A stretch of DNA of 64,000 bases from Caprella mutica. Its lineage: Eukaryota > Arthropoda > Malacostraca > Amphipoda > Caprellidae. The DNA lies in contig CANNZV010001469.1 in the NCBI GenBank assembly GCA_947561585.1, forward strand, positions 173,663-237,662. The letters run 5' to 3'. Shown here piece by piece: positions 48,541 through 61,868 of the stretch (position 1 is its first letter; the number at the start of each line of letters is the position of its first letter). The notes beneath the pieces were generated by a model. It ran no database searches and was not told the DNA's origin. It saw nothing but the letters and a program-made list of their open reading frames with translations. The position numbers and the translations under genes are program-made.

Positions 48541-51500
48541 AAAGTACTTAATTGGTTATTATCTTATTTACGAAGTTAGATACATGTTGGTACAATATAA
48601 TTAATGATTATATAAATGGAACTTTATGAAGACATCTAATTTAAAATTGCATTACATGCTAACCAAATACTAATGAGGATGATAAACAAATTATCTAATT
48701 AAAATTTTTATTACATGCTTACTAAATACTAATGATGATGATTATCAAATTATCTAATTAAAAATTGTATTACATGCTAACTAAATACTTTAAAAATAAT
48801 AATCAAATGAAATAAATTAACACTGACGCTCTCAATTCATTACATTTCACTTTGTCTTAAAGTACAACACCTCCAACATTCTAAAATTCATGATTGCGCG
48901 CGTTTGATCAAGGAGGGCCTCTTGTAGTAATTTGTAAGACCCTTATATCCCCGTTTCTCCTTTAGTAATTTGTATTACCCTGCATCATTCGAGTCCCTCC
49001 CCCGGTCATTTGTCCCAATGCAGCTCCTTTCAAAGGCCTCCAGCATTTGCATTAATTGAGCTGGCATAATTGGAGCCGCCGGACAATTGCTGACCACTTC
49101 GCCTAGATACACTGTCTTGCAGGCAGTCCAATTTCTTGTTCTCGCTAGATTTTAATGGCATTTTGCACTTCAATATACTCTCGATTAATGAGTTGGCAGG
49201 AAATATATTAGGTTTCACCATAGCCAAATACACGCATGTGGTTTGCTTTTCTTATAATTATTGTACTATATTCATGTCAGAAGTTGAATGTTCGTGTATG
49301 TTCGTAGAAATTCGGAAACCTCAGAAATGTTTTTTTACTCTTTGTAAAAGTGTAGGCGATAAATTTGACAAACATATAAATCATATGATTTTGAAATAAT
49401 AGATCAATTTTGACCGAATATGTAAAAGGTACGTAATTCACAATTGAGGACTTTATGTCATTTTACAAAATAGTTAATTCGTTTAATGATTAATTAAGAA
49501 TAGTAGGAATGATTTTAGTGTTTACAATATAATTATAATCGAAAATATTATATGTAAATTTGTATACACTATTATACTTTTGAAGACTACCACAATATTT
49601 CGCAAATTGTTATTAGTTTTTCCAGTCATACGATCAAGTATCGCTCAAATTGTAGTAATTTCAAAAATAGTAAAAGAAAATTGTCGCAACTTTAATTGTA
49701 TTAAGTAGATATATCTAATTCATATGGTATTCCAAATCATATTTAATTTTTGATGTTTCTATTAAACTGATAATAAAATCGTACAATAATTGAGACTTTA
49801 TGAATATATTTAGGACTAACTGATGGTAAATATCAGGAAATTCCTTTATGGAAACCAATTCAAAACCAATTTTACGTAAAGAAGAGTGAATTGGGTGATG
49901 CAGGCGTATGTGATAGGAGCCTATTTACACATTTGTTGGTTCCTTTTATTCCCTTCTTGGGGCTGAAAGTATCTTCCTAACAACAACAAGTGGCGGCACT
50001 CGAGCAATTTTCCAATTTATCGAACACAAAGCAATGATATTGCTGGAGGAGACGACATTGAGGTCCCAGATTTGCCACTCTTCCAAATTATGGGGTGAAC
50101 TAGAGTCAATATATATAATGTATTCCTCGGACTGGATAAATAAACAGTCTCTAGCCAACGGAAGAATTATTCTCCGTGAAAGAATACGAGGGCGGATATT
50201 CGCAAACTTTAGATTTTTTAAATCCTAAGCTCAAATTGCTGTCGATGATTCAAAAATATATTATTTTCAGAAAATTTCAGGAAAATACGAAAGAGGAACA
50301 TCGATAATTGTTCATTAAAATAATGATATCAATAAAGAAATATAACTGGTATTCATTATAATAGATGCGATCATATAATAAAAAATTTTGTTCAGTAACT
50401 AACAATTTCAATGAGACTGTTTGTTTTCGTTACTAGGTAGGATATGAGGAAGATCAAAATCTCCTGATCGAAAGTTGGGATTTAGTAAGCTGAAAAAAAT
50501 GTCCAGTGACCACCAAGAAAATGTACTCATAAATTATTCAACATTACGCAGCCAATTTCAAACTCATTTGCGGGCTGGTGCTGGTCAGCCAAAATATTGT
50601 GGAACACCCTGAAGATGTCCAATTTGGCTTCAAATTGAATATTCAGGAAATGATTATATTTATGGACACTACATCAATTTTCTATTATAGGAAATTCTGA
50701 ATAAACACTATAGAAAGTTATTCTAGTTTTTATCTTATTTATAATTATAAATTAGATATTTAGCGTAAGAAATTAGATGATGTTGTACTTATGGTTTGTA
50801 TTTGAATTTAAACAATCATTACCTCCTAATATTAAAAAAAAATGTCCATTTCACTATACACTACATTAAGATGCAAAATATATATACCAATAAATATACT
50901 GTATATTTATGTGATGATTTATATATGTAGTGATGATAGGATAGCTAGGGTTTTACATGTATGAGAAATTCATATTTGTTTATGATATTTACAATAAAAT
51001 GAGAACCAATTTTCAAGGAATACAAAATTATCAAAATCCTATTAAATATTATTTAATATTGAAAACGATATGGTGAAATTATTGTTTTATCTTCCTTCAT
51101 TCTTGAAGATCCACTACAATTTTTAATAAAAAGAATATTAGGAGAGCCAACGTGATCCAATGAAATGAGAAACATTGAGTCGAATCGGAGCAAGGCACTT
51201 AGGCTTCCTCATTCGAAAAGGCAATGCAAATGCAATAAAATAAGCCTGATCTCGTGTTGACTCAGATTTCAAGTTTCCAGGCTTCGATTTTTATTCGAAT
51301 AGAAAAGAGGGGGACAATTTTCCATCAGCTGGACAGTTGAGAGGGAATAAATGCATTTGAATAGTATAAGAAGGGTCTCCAAGACGCGCAATGTCTATAA
51401 ACATTTTATAGGCTTCTTTGGACTTACAGAATAAATGAATAGTAATACCGGACTCAATTGCACGCTCCGGCCGGGTAAATCGCCATAAATTCGATTTGAA

Positions 51501-51684
51501 CATTAGCTTGTGGATGGATATATTTCAGCTCACTGCCGTAATAAATACTACGAAAAAACTTTATACAAATTGATGTAATTTGAGGAATAATTGTGTTACC
51601 TGAAAATGGCATTTGAAGGAAATATTTTGCTTGTATGAAATGATTTTCAAAAAATGGAATGAAAGCTTAAATAAATTATTTATA
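48541..51684. other. intergenic region with scattered less AT-rich islands
   Basis: Islands near 48890-49140, 49960-50210 and 51190-51500 contrast with AT-rich spacers. Two of them contain the octamer-like ATGCAAAT (about 49044-49054 in complement, and near 51224). No gene is supported. Confidence 0.4.
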
Positions 51685-51880
51685 TAACAAATCCTGTATA
51701 GTGAATCTTGACTCGTAGAGTCCCGAGTAATGAACTAATCTTTATAATGATCAATTTTCCTTTAGTGTGGAATGAATGGCCCTCAGTTTATAAATATATT
51801 TTGTTCACTATAGAGGCTACTTCCTTACTCAGGACACTAGATTCACTATACTGTATTTTATTAGAGGAGTTATGTACTAT
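51685..51880. repeat. dispersed repeat 'CACTATAGAGG' family, copy 3
   Basis: It contains TCCTGTATAGTGAATC at the left and TTCACTATAGAGGCTACTTCCTTACTCAGGACACTA at the right (key blocks CACTATAGAGG and CTACTTCCTTACTCA), matching 13200-13260. Confidence 0.6.
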
Positions 51881-52167
51881 GAAAGAAGTGTTTGAGATGT
51901 TACAGCACATTAGGTGAATCTAAAGATATCTCTTACAGTAACAATGCCAATTAGCCCCAGGGGCTCTATCCTGAAGCTGTCTGTGGTGATTGGAAATAAC
52001 GGGGGTGACGCTCGTTGGGCTCCGAACTGTTGTAATTTTAATTATGGATTGTCTTTTTTTTACCATTTTTGTAACGCTACTTGCAGTTTTAGAGGATAGC
52101 GCTAGGGTTATGCTCATCAACTACGAGGTCTTAGATTTTGTGTTAGGTAGACTCGTAGGCTTCTTTT

Positions 52168-52410
52168 ACTATCACCTCTTCATTTTCCTCTTCATCCATG
52201 AGTGCAGCCACTGGTGCTTGTGTCCCTTTTCGTCACATTCCTTTGTAAGTGACTGCATTCACGCAGTAGCTTTTCTGCATTAATGAGCTTCATCCCCGTC
52301 AGTGGTAGGTGAATTTGCTCATGGAGCCACTTTCCTCTCTGACTGCTTCTTCCAGTCTCTTTTACTTAATTTCCTTATAACGTCGGCAATGTGGTCTTTG
52401 GTTCCGAAAG
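52168..52410 (-). repeat. dispersed repeat, inverted partner of 18572-18832
   Basis: On the minus strand it reads TTTCGGAACCAAAGACCA, then GAAAAGCTACTGCGTGAATG, CAGTCACTTAC, GACACAAGCACCAGTGG and ATGAAGAGGAAAATGAAGAG. All frames are interrupted. Confidence 0.65.
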
Positions 52411-52633
52411 GTTTACTGCCCCTTTAAAATGGCTAATTTTATGTCAGATACAACTGGTATATACCTTCTTGTTCAGAAAATAAATAAGTCATATTGAATT
52501 AATATTGTTTGCTTACCATTATTACACCAAAAAAGTGAATTTAAGCACAAAATGTTAAATAATCTTAATTTAAACAGATTACAAATATTATTAAAGTCTA
52601 TCATTAAAATATCAACATTTGTGAGATAGGCCG

Positions 52634-52862
52634 ATACTGAAATTTATTAGAGATATGAATATTTATATATGCCGTTATTTAAATTAATGAGCGATATGAA
52701 CATTATTCATATATCCAGTTACTAAATTTAATGAGTGATATTGACATTATTCATATATCCTGTTACTGAAATCAATGAGCGATATCCCATTGCTGAAATT
52801 AGTGAGCAATATGAACATTATTCGTATATACCGTTACTGAAATCAATGAGCGATATGACGCA
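52634..52862. repeat. tandem repeat, 44-bp unit, about five copies
   Basis: Units carry AATGAGCGATATGAAC, ATTATTCATATATCC and GTTACTGAAAT. One unit is shortened to about half length. Confidence 0.85.
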
Positions 52863-53635
52863 TGATGCTCCTCAATACAGTCTGGCCAGATGCATCCCCT
52901 GTCTTTATTGCTCTCCTGAGTGGAGTAATGAATGACCTGCTAAGTTTCTATCGCTTATGAGTAGTGATAGTACGGTGCTAATTGGGCCGACGGTCTTGTT
53001 ACCAGACTCACAATATCCTCAATATCATCAGCTTAAGTCTGAATTTGTCCTGATTTCGGGGTATTTGGCATATCAGAATAGTATATGCGACATCAAGAGT
53101 AAATTCAAGAGGGGCGAAATGGATAAATAATCTTCTAGATTTTCATTAATTTGGCAGATTGAAGATATTATTCATATAAATGAATAATCTCAGACCATCA
53201 TGTGTCAACAATATAAATTGAAGTGATGTTTATCCAGCATTGAAAATTAACCTGTTAATTCCGACGATTTGGTTTAGATCGTAACAACATAAATTATACC
53301 AAAAAAAAATGATTATAAATTTTCTCAAAAATAAAAAATATAAATGACGGATCCATCAACATTTTCATAATTTGGTCCATTTGGATATTCATAAGCAATA
53401 CCATATTCTTCTTCACAAGGTACAATTAATTAATATTATGATGCAAATCTAACAAACTTGATATTATTATTTTTAATTTGACAACATTGAAGTTTACATT
53501 CTTTCTTTTCCTTCTATTGTGCACTTTACTAATTACAACGATCTTTTTACTAGTAGATGCATTTTAAAAATCAATGAGATATATAACCAATGTACGAATG
53601 TGAATTCACACTAGATAGTTTTATCACCCAATATA

Positions 53636-53692
53636 AAATAAAATAAAAATAAACAAATAAAATAAAAAATAAAATAAAATAAATAAAATCAG
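53636..53692. repeat. AAAAT-type microsatellite
   Basis: Imperfect AAAAT/AAATA repeats over about 57 bp. Confidence 0.8.
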
Positions 53693-54294
53693 AATAATTT
53701 TATATGGTGCAGAGAAAATAAAAAAAAATCTTATATATTAGTTTGTGAAATAGCATGCAAAAAAGTGCTGAAAAAAATTCTAACCAATCAGCTTATAATG
53801 CATTATTAGATGCATTTCGTGTTTATTTTTTGTTGAGATGAAAATATGTGGAAAATTATTCTGCAAGCAGGGGCTCCCATGCTTTCTTGTATCATGTACC
53901 CCTCCACCGTTTTAGTACATAACTGTAACCCCTAAATTTTTAAAAACGATTAAACCAAGAAAAATAACATCTTTCCATTCAATTCTTATAATTCCTTGGT
54001 GAATACATTCTATTCATGCCTTCATTTTGATGAGGCATGATGCATATCTGTACCAACCAGACCAAATGCATGGCACTCGTTAGATCGACTCTTTTTTAAA
54101 TATTTCACCCTGACAGATCATAGGGTGTTCGGCATTGCACAAATTTGTCTTGTGAAATCAATACTTGAAAATATTTTATGAATTTAAATTAAAATTTTTG
54201 TTTCTTCGAAAAAATTAAGATTATGAACTTATGTTTCGCTTTCTTTTACGGTAACCTCAAAATAATGTACCCCCTTGTTGTAGGCCGTGGACCG

Positions 54295-55342
54295 ACAGTT
54301 GGGCCCAAGACAATTGGGCCCAGGTCAATTGGGCCCAGGACAATTGGGCCCAGGACAATTGGCCCACGGCAATTGGGTCTCGACACAACTATAATATTTT
54401 AATATTTGCAATTTTTTCCAGAGTTTACTGTATTAACTTATTCAAAAGACCCTTTCTACAGTAATAACTGGGTTTGTGACAATATGCGTTTTGTATAAAA
54501 ATATAGTCTTGATCATATTTAAAATGTAGAATTTTCCTAACGTCAAAAAATTATTCTCGTTATAAAAAAAAAATATATTTTAATAGAACATATTCTTTTC
54601 ATGAATAAATACTATTATTCTTTTAAATTGCAATAATTTTCTGTTCCAAGATAGGTCATGTAAGCAACAAATTTCCTAGTTACAGTACAGAGCTACTGTA
54701 CTGTACAGGGAACTACTGTGAAGTAAATGAGTTAGGATGTAGCCAATAGAAAATAAGAATGTAGCTATTTTAGATGAAGAAATAATAGAAAATATGGATG
54801 TAGGTATTTTAGACATGCCGGAATTATTGGAACATACAAATTGAATTAAAGTTAATGTGAATATTGAAGAGGTTTATAAATTATTATTACAAAATATATT
54901 CTCATAATCTCATTTTATCCCAATAACTGTTCAATGTAACGTATAATCTTTAAAATTTACCCATCATTTACTAAATATTTATCTTTGTCAGACGATGTAC
55001 ACTACACATTGGATCCATATGACATGATTCAAAATAATACGACTTATTCAAGTAGTTCAAAGATTTTCACTACATTGCAACATGAGATTAGCATCCAAAT
55101 TTGATTTAAGGGACTTGTTAATATACACCTTATCAAGTATATCAATCGAATTAAAAAAATAGAAACATATTTTTAGAGACTATAAAGCATATTTCAAAGA
55201 TAATATTGTCACTTCTCTAGTAAAAATAAGGTAACATTTCTTTATTGTGTCTTCTGCCCAATTTTTTCTTGGCTTAATTGTTTTTGGGCCAAATTGTCGT
55301 GGGCCCAATTGTCTTGGGCTCAATTGTTGGGCCCAAGGCAAA
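54295..55342. mobile_element. non-autonomous element with inverted arrays of 15-bp CAATTGGGCCCA repeats
   Basis: The left end has about six 15-bp units ACAATTGGGCCCAGG (54295-54375). The right end (55262-55342) has about five units of the complement, degenerating inward. The 0.88-kb middle is AT-rich with no ORF. Repeated terminal or subterminal motifs in inverted arrangement fit a DNA transposon derivative. I cannot name its family. Confidence 0.75.
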
Positions 55343-56444
55343 TGCACCTCAAGTTGGAAAGCCCTGTGCCAGGAGATTGCACTACAATCACCTTAAAAAC
55401 AAAAAGATATTAACTACATTATGTTTATTTTGGTTGGTGTAAAATGCATTCATATAAATTTGATTGAATTCATATAAAATTTATTTGAGATTACTAATGT
55501 ACGGGGATCTTTCTTACTTATGACTGTATTCATTTCTTACCGTGTAATCAACTCAGATAAACGGAACCTAACGAAGTGACTCAAACGGTCGTTGGCTGCA
55601 ACACTATTCGAAGAAAATAAAGTGGTCTGTCTGTCTGTCTTTAGCATCTAGAAAATTGGCTTCTAATTAGTATACAATCCGTTAATTATTTTGTATGGTA
55701 GGTAGACGATAATTCACTCCAAACTGCAGATATTTGAGAATGAAGAGGTTTGAGAAATAATATTTAATTCGGCTTATTTGAATCCATTTTAAGCTGTAAT
55801 TAATAGAGCTATAATATAGTTTTATGCTATAAACGCTATTTTAACCATAGAATTATAGTTTAATAGCGCTTATTATATTAACGCTATTTTCACTAAAAAG
55901 CTATTTTTCTTTAAATGAAGAGATTAAACTAGTAACTATAGTATAAACGACTATACAAACTATAATAATTCATCATTTGGTGGTGAAATATACCTGTAAC
56001 AGAATAGTATAATATTGATATAATTAATGTATATGACATTTAAATTAATATGACTTATCTTTAACAATTTATACGAACAAGGATTATTATTGATAATTTT
56101 AACTTAATTAATTATTAAATTAATGATTTTGTAAAACAAAAATCCAAGTGTGACAACCGAGAAATTCAATAGGATGATTTTCATTTCCTGTAATATTGTT
56201 TAATTGTCTAATTGCAAAATAACATGTATATTAATTGAAAGTTATAGTCATTGTTTTTGCATAGAGTTGGTGTAATTCTGAATGAAGTTTGTTGTTGTAT
56301 TTTCTTATTTGGCTGTGATCTTGGGTAATTTTTGTTATTGGTCTTTTCATGATGTTACATAATCGTAAAATAAAAAGTGCGAAATATAGTTCAATTTATT
56401 ATTCATTATATACACACATCAGTCAAACTCATTCACACAATTAA
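55343..56444. other. intergenic AT-rich DNA
   Basis: Only a short GTCT microsatellite (55626-55642) is noted. No gene. Confidence 0.5.
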
Positions 56445-56445
56445 C

Positions 56446-56826
56446 CCAAGCAACACAGATCAATGGTGCCCATGTTGGCACTAGGTGTACAAATCGTATT
56501 GGTACTGTGTGGTTATTTGTAAAGTGGGCCAACATGGTGACAGCATGGGCTGTTATGTTGAAACCATATTGCCCAAGTTGTTGCCAATATGTTAATCAGT
56601 TTCAGCCATTTAATGTTGATATGTTATATATTAATCAGGTTGGGCCAATATGACAATTCCGTGGGACGGATTCGCCGCATTGAACCAACCTTCTCCCAAG
56701 GTAACATTCCATGAGAATTGAAAACCACATTATCCCATGTAATTTCTAGGTTACTTTTCAGTCTGCCATCTCTTGCCCATCTAACCATCTAGTGCCCATG
56801 TTGGCACAATGTGTCCTGGTTGCTTG
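56446..56826. mobile_element. MITE-like element with CCAAGCAAC ends, 381 bp
   Basis: It starts CCAAGCAACACAGATCAATG and ends with the complement GTCCTGGTTGCTTGG. Both ends also share GTGCCCATGTTGGCACxA in inverted orientation. The interior repeats GTTGGCCCA-like motifs. There is no ORF. Confidence 0.75.
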
Positions 56827-57148
56827 GAAGTTGCCTAAAAGTTATGTAAGTTCTAAGATTAGTGATCAAATAGTATCTGTTACCATTTAAAAATGTAATA
56901 TCAAAATGCTATGTTCACTATGGAACAGTAATTACCAAATGTTATTTAATGTGGTGTAAAAGAGAATGACTGTCTTTTTGGTCTACTAGTACAGTACCAG
57001 TTGTTCATTCATTGAGTGTTCAATTGATATAATGTTTTTAAGATTATATTCAAATGCACACATATGTATATATATATTAATAATAGTATATTAAATTTAT
57101 CAAAAATTATATTTTTTACTCTTCAGAATCAAAACTTTTATATTTTAA

Positions 57149-57340
57149 ATTAATAATTTTCGTGTGACCCCCCGTATCAATGATACTGCAGCAAATTATT
57201 AGTTTTCCTTTTCTATTACTGTTTCTTTGATTTTTCTCTTATTTACACCAACTTTATGAGGCGCTGTTGATAGAATGACTGTTTAACACATTTTGTGACA
57301 CACAGACAGACAGACGCGGCTCTTATTTATAGTATAGATT
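57149..57340 (+). repeat. dispersed repeat, inverted partner of 61869-61995
   Basis: Landmarks are TGTGACCC, AATTATTAGTTTTC, TTTAACACATTTTGTGACA, CAGACAGACAGACGC and GGCTCTTATTTATAGTATAG. The complement of 61869-61995 carries the same order with an internal deletion of about 70 bp. Confidence 0.7.
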
Positions 57341-60021
57341 AGAACTATTTTCTAGACCCGTTTCGACTACTTTCTTTAGAACTATAATTCATGGCTCTAC
57401 TCTTTACTGTTCCTGTACAATCCCTAATACGAATACCATTCCATTTGACTTTTCTCTGTAAGATTCTTTCAAGATTATATATTCAATACAGAATTAATCT
57501 AGCGAAATCTACTCATTTTCTGTAGTAACTATACTCATAATCAAAATTAATAAATGCCGTCTAAAATAAAACCTTCTGCATTCTGCGGTGGTATAATAAC
57601 TATAGTACTTGGCCATGAAGAGATTTATAAATATCCAGCAATTATATGAATGAATTCCTATAAACCACTTAATCCTGTATAATCCCACCAAAACTATTCA
57701 TCTGGGATTCACTCAAAGATTACCAACAAAGTTTTTAATTATTTGATTATTGCAATTTTAACCAGCAATGAGTCTAGAACCTGTTTTAGGGAGCACCGTA
57801 ATGTCCTAGTCTGCATCTTCTATTTCCCTTAAACAGTGAAATTTTGTTTAAAAAAAATGTTTTAGAAACAATCAAATCTTCAAATATAGATTTTTTTCAA
57901 TCATTTTTAGTGTTTTTTTTTTAATTTCAATGAAGTAGACGATGTTTTCAGTTACATTTGAATTCGAAGCTCATGACATTCGAATGAGCCACGTAGTGAC
58001 TCTTCCCCTCTGCAATATAAATACGTGAAACATAAGAAGCTCAAGAAAATGGTGGATGGTGATTGGCGAAGGAAAATAAATGAATAAACAGGAATGAAAG
58101 AGGTATGTGGTGCGCATGGAAATATTCTATCGGAAGGAGAGACGAAGAGGAGGGTTGGTGCGATTGTACCAGCAGAGAAGAAACTATCGTTATTGAATAG
58201 TTTATATCATTAATAAAGGTTCAATATGCATGGAATATATTTCTTAATATGACTGTAATATTTATTAACTTGATAGTTTCTCAATCAACTAAAAGAAAGA
58301 TCGTTGAAGATATTTTCAAAGGCATGTACCTACATCTTCCCAATGCAATAAAGAAAAGAGAACGCCAATGTACTGATAAATGAAAGAAAGAAGCGAAGTA
58401 AAAGAAGAGATAATAATAAAGACGATGAGAAAAGAACGAAGCACTGGAGGAGCGAATGGAGTTCGAGCATTCGGAACTCATATTAGAGAGCCAATGCAAA
58501 ATGGAAATGAAATTATAGAGAATAAAAATGGATTGCATGAAGGGGAGCACATGCGTCATGGAATAGCAAAAATGAAACAGAAAATGGAGAACATTGCAGA
58601 GAAACAGGGCAAAAAGATACATTCCAATATAACTAAGAACGCTGAGTGGCTGTCCAATTGCTTTTTGATGTTTTATCAAAGAAAAAAGAATTAATCATTA
58701 AATGTGCTATGACTGAGAGGGTGCAAAACTGGTGAGGTATCCTTTGAAAATTGTAATTTAGAAACGACTGATCTTTCAATGCTATTATGACATCATTTCA
58801 ATGGGAATACTTTTATTTCTTCCATATTTAGATGGCTAGACGTTCTTTTACAAATTCCACCAATTGTAATTTGGGGAGTGTATGAACTCTTCAGCATTAA
58901 TTTAGATATCAGAACTGGTAATAATTATCAGTATGGTTACACTGAGAGAAAATTTGAATCTTTAGGATTTCGGAAACTATTAAATTAATATGATTTTATT
59001 AATCATATCCTCTAATAATATTTATATCGATTGACCGAAAATCGTTAAGTTCATATTTAATACAGTCGTATATTTTTAATATACATGTACTATTACCTAG
59101 TCGTGATTTTCAGGTGTTTTTAGGGCTATGAACGAGAGCTGGTCCTTTTAACCGTAGAAAAGACAGTCTAAAATGGGTGAGAAATGTATGATTATTTCCA
59201 AATAAGTAAAAATTAAAACAGTGCTGAACGTAAAACATCACTTTCCACAATTTGCAAAGGTAATGAAATACCTTCAGATGCCAAGGGTTACCATTACTTG
59301 CTCAGTTTTGGATTTCCAAATAGTTCTAATTGGAAAATCGTAATTTTAAACAAAATAATAATTTTTAAATGTTTATTTCCAAAATTAAGTGATGAGTATT
59401 CAAAATAATTTATTATTATTTATCAATTACAATTGGTGAAACTTGCACATATATAGACAGTTCATATGAAATTAATCACAAAATGGTAAAATTTAAGAAA
59501 AAATTGGTAAAATGTTATCATTTGTTCATATAGGGTGAGGAGAGTAAATCGCGTTAGGGTTGGGTATATTTTCGCTAACCTAATATGTTGCCATATATTT
59601 TCTTTCAGTACACTTTGCACATGTTCTGAAATAACTGAACCAATACCTAGTTCTTTATCTTGATGATTGAAACATAATGCACTCTATAGCATTAAATATT
59701 TAGTATGACCGCAGTTACCTGCCGCAATACACTTTCATCACCCTATAGCTAGGTATGTGATTGTTCATTACACTGAAAGTACGTTATCATACATGATTAA
59801 TAATTTTGTGTTATTTTGTGTTATTCTGCATAATTTTTTGAGGGATATATACGCATAGAGCACTTTACAACTCTAGCATAGATCACGAATCAAAGTTACT
59901 CGTCATATGTAGATGTTTAGATTTAAAAAAAAACTATATTTCTTAATGAATGTTCCTTTTTTTCAACAGTTGCTAATATTATAATTTCCACTCCAGAAGA
60001 AGTTCAAGAGTGAATCATGAT
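57341..60021. other. intergenic DNA; purine-rich stretch on + strand at about 58060-58700
   Basis: Stretch 58060-58700 is strikingly A/G-rich on the plus strand and gives long opposing open frames (58281-58679 and 58380-58694) through lack of stops. I recognise no protein in either. The rest is AT-rich. Confidence 0.45.
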
Positions 60022-60195
60022 TAGGGTTGTGACAATATGCAATTAGAATCATAGATCTTAAGATATCAAAGACGAAATATAATGGTATCGAAGACTACAA
60101 TACCGCTGACTTAGAACGATCGAATAGTATTTAGTTCAATCCGTCTATAAAATTTTCAGGATCTATGATTTTCAATACATATTGTCACAACCCTA
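60022..60195. mobile_element. hairpin MITE, TAGGGTTGTGAC family, single copy with both ends
   Basis: TA, then GGGTTGTGACAATATGC at the left and ATATTGTCACAACCC then TA at the right. The 12-bp ends are perfect complements, and the flanks ATCATGAT...ATCATGAT extend the palindrome. It is the cleanest single unit of the family here. Confidence 0.8.
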
Positions 60196-60964
60196 ATCAT
60201 GATGTAGAGCAGCTATGTAGCCTCAATTTTGACACTATAATAATATCATTACGAGTATACTTCAGCAGGATAACATTTAAATAGAAAATTACTTTAGATA
60301 TACCTATTTCAAGCTAAAGGTATACACATTGTAAGTGAAGCCTTCAAGTGGTACATTTAAACAACCAATATTCAATGAATAATGTAAATTATACATATAA
60401 CTAATAAACTTTTAAGTTAAACTATTAAAATTCAAAGGAAATATAAAGTTTGTGGATTTTTGTAAGGATTGGGAACACTGTTTTAATTATGAAATGTTGA
60501 AGAAAAAAAAAGTGGAATTTAAAACAAATCTGTAAATTGTTTGGGTTAATATATCTGTAATGATTAATTTTTAAGGAAATTTAATAGTGTAAATATTTTT
60601 TTTATGTATTACTGTTATTATGTGTTAGTTAAATAGTTTGAATTGTGTACCAGTTATGGGTAGTATTAAGACATTAAATGATCAAATCTCAAATATTTAG
60701 TGCATTTCGAACATCTTTTCAAAAATTCATATTAATAACTTCCCACGTTACTGAACCCAAACGAAAAATTGTATGTCACTCATAAGAACTTTGCGAAGTT
60801 TATTACTAAATATCGCATCCATGTTGTAGATTAAAGTATTGTAGATTTCTTTATCCCTTATTTAAATTTTATTATTAGTGAAGTTTATTTTGTGTGTCCC
60901 TAATATTGTCATTTATTTAAAAAACTATTGGTCCCAACCAATATTGTGAATAGGACAAAATGTT
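60196..60964. other. intergenic AT-rich DNA, nothing supported
   Basis: No gene, array or element is recognised. Confidence 0.5.
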
Positions 60965-61108
60965 ACTGATATTGTGAAAATATTGGGAATGTTGTAACAA
61001 TATTGGGTTCATTTTACAACAATATTAGCAATGTTGTAACAATATTGGCAATGTTGTAACAATATTGGGAATGTTGTAACAATATTGGGAATGTTGTAAC
61101 AATACTTG
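60965..61108. repeat. 20-bp tandem repeat, about 6 copies
   Basis: Units of AATATTGGGAATGTTGTAAC, with GGCAATG variants, are regular from about 61013 and degenerate to the left. Confidence 0.9.
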
Positions 61109-61868
61109 TAACCGTACTTGTACAAAGTTACACCAAGAAACAACGATACAGGAGTAAATATTAGGTGTCATAATTTTTATATATTAGAAATCTATAAAAA
61201 AATCGTAATTCTGATATCATTGTTGTGATAAATTATATAATTTATTGACTATAGTTTATTTATCGTTGTGAATCATTAAAAAAAGCAGATTTCCTTGCGT
61301 AATATCAATATCATTAATTGAACAAAATCAATTATATCAGTAAATGCTGACTGCATATTTTATGTAGGTATAATACATTCATGTATGAATTTTTGTATAT
61401 TAAACATTTATTTTATATATATATTTTACATAATCAGGATGATTTTAACGTAAATTGAATTCATTTTTGTTATCTTTGAAAGAATTAAACAAGTAAAACG
61501 TTTGTGATAAACTTATGTAATTAATAATTATGTATATATGCCATAGCAATTTAAATATCTATACTCTTTTTATCTAATTCATAATGATTTTAGTTAATTG
61601 ATAATTAGCATTTATTTTAGGAATATATTTTGTATTTTATAAACATACATATATCTTCTTTATGTATACAAATATATCATACCAATTGTTTATTTTTTTC
61701 ATTCTTTATTCAATTTTCCCTTTCTCTTCCTCTACCAAATTTAAAAAAATTCATCAGTTGAAATTTTTTGTTTTCTAATCATATTAGGAAAATTTTAGTT
61801 ACTTAAAAAAAAGTCAAAATTCGAAATAATTTTTCTTCAATGTATGCAGGTAGCATATTACAATTAGA

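Noticed and set aside
58281..58694. Opposing frames of 132 and 104 codons
   Set aside because: They lie in a purine-rich stretch poor in stop codons. The plus frame is E/K/N/M low complexity and the minus frame is its complement, with no domain or splice context.
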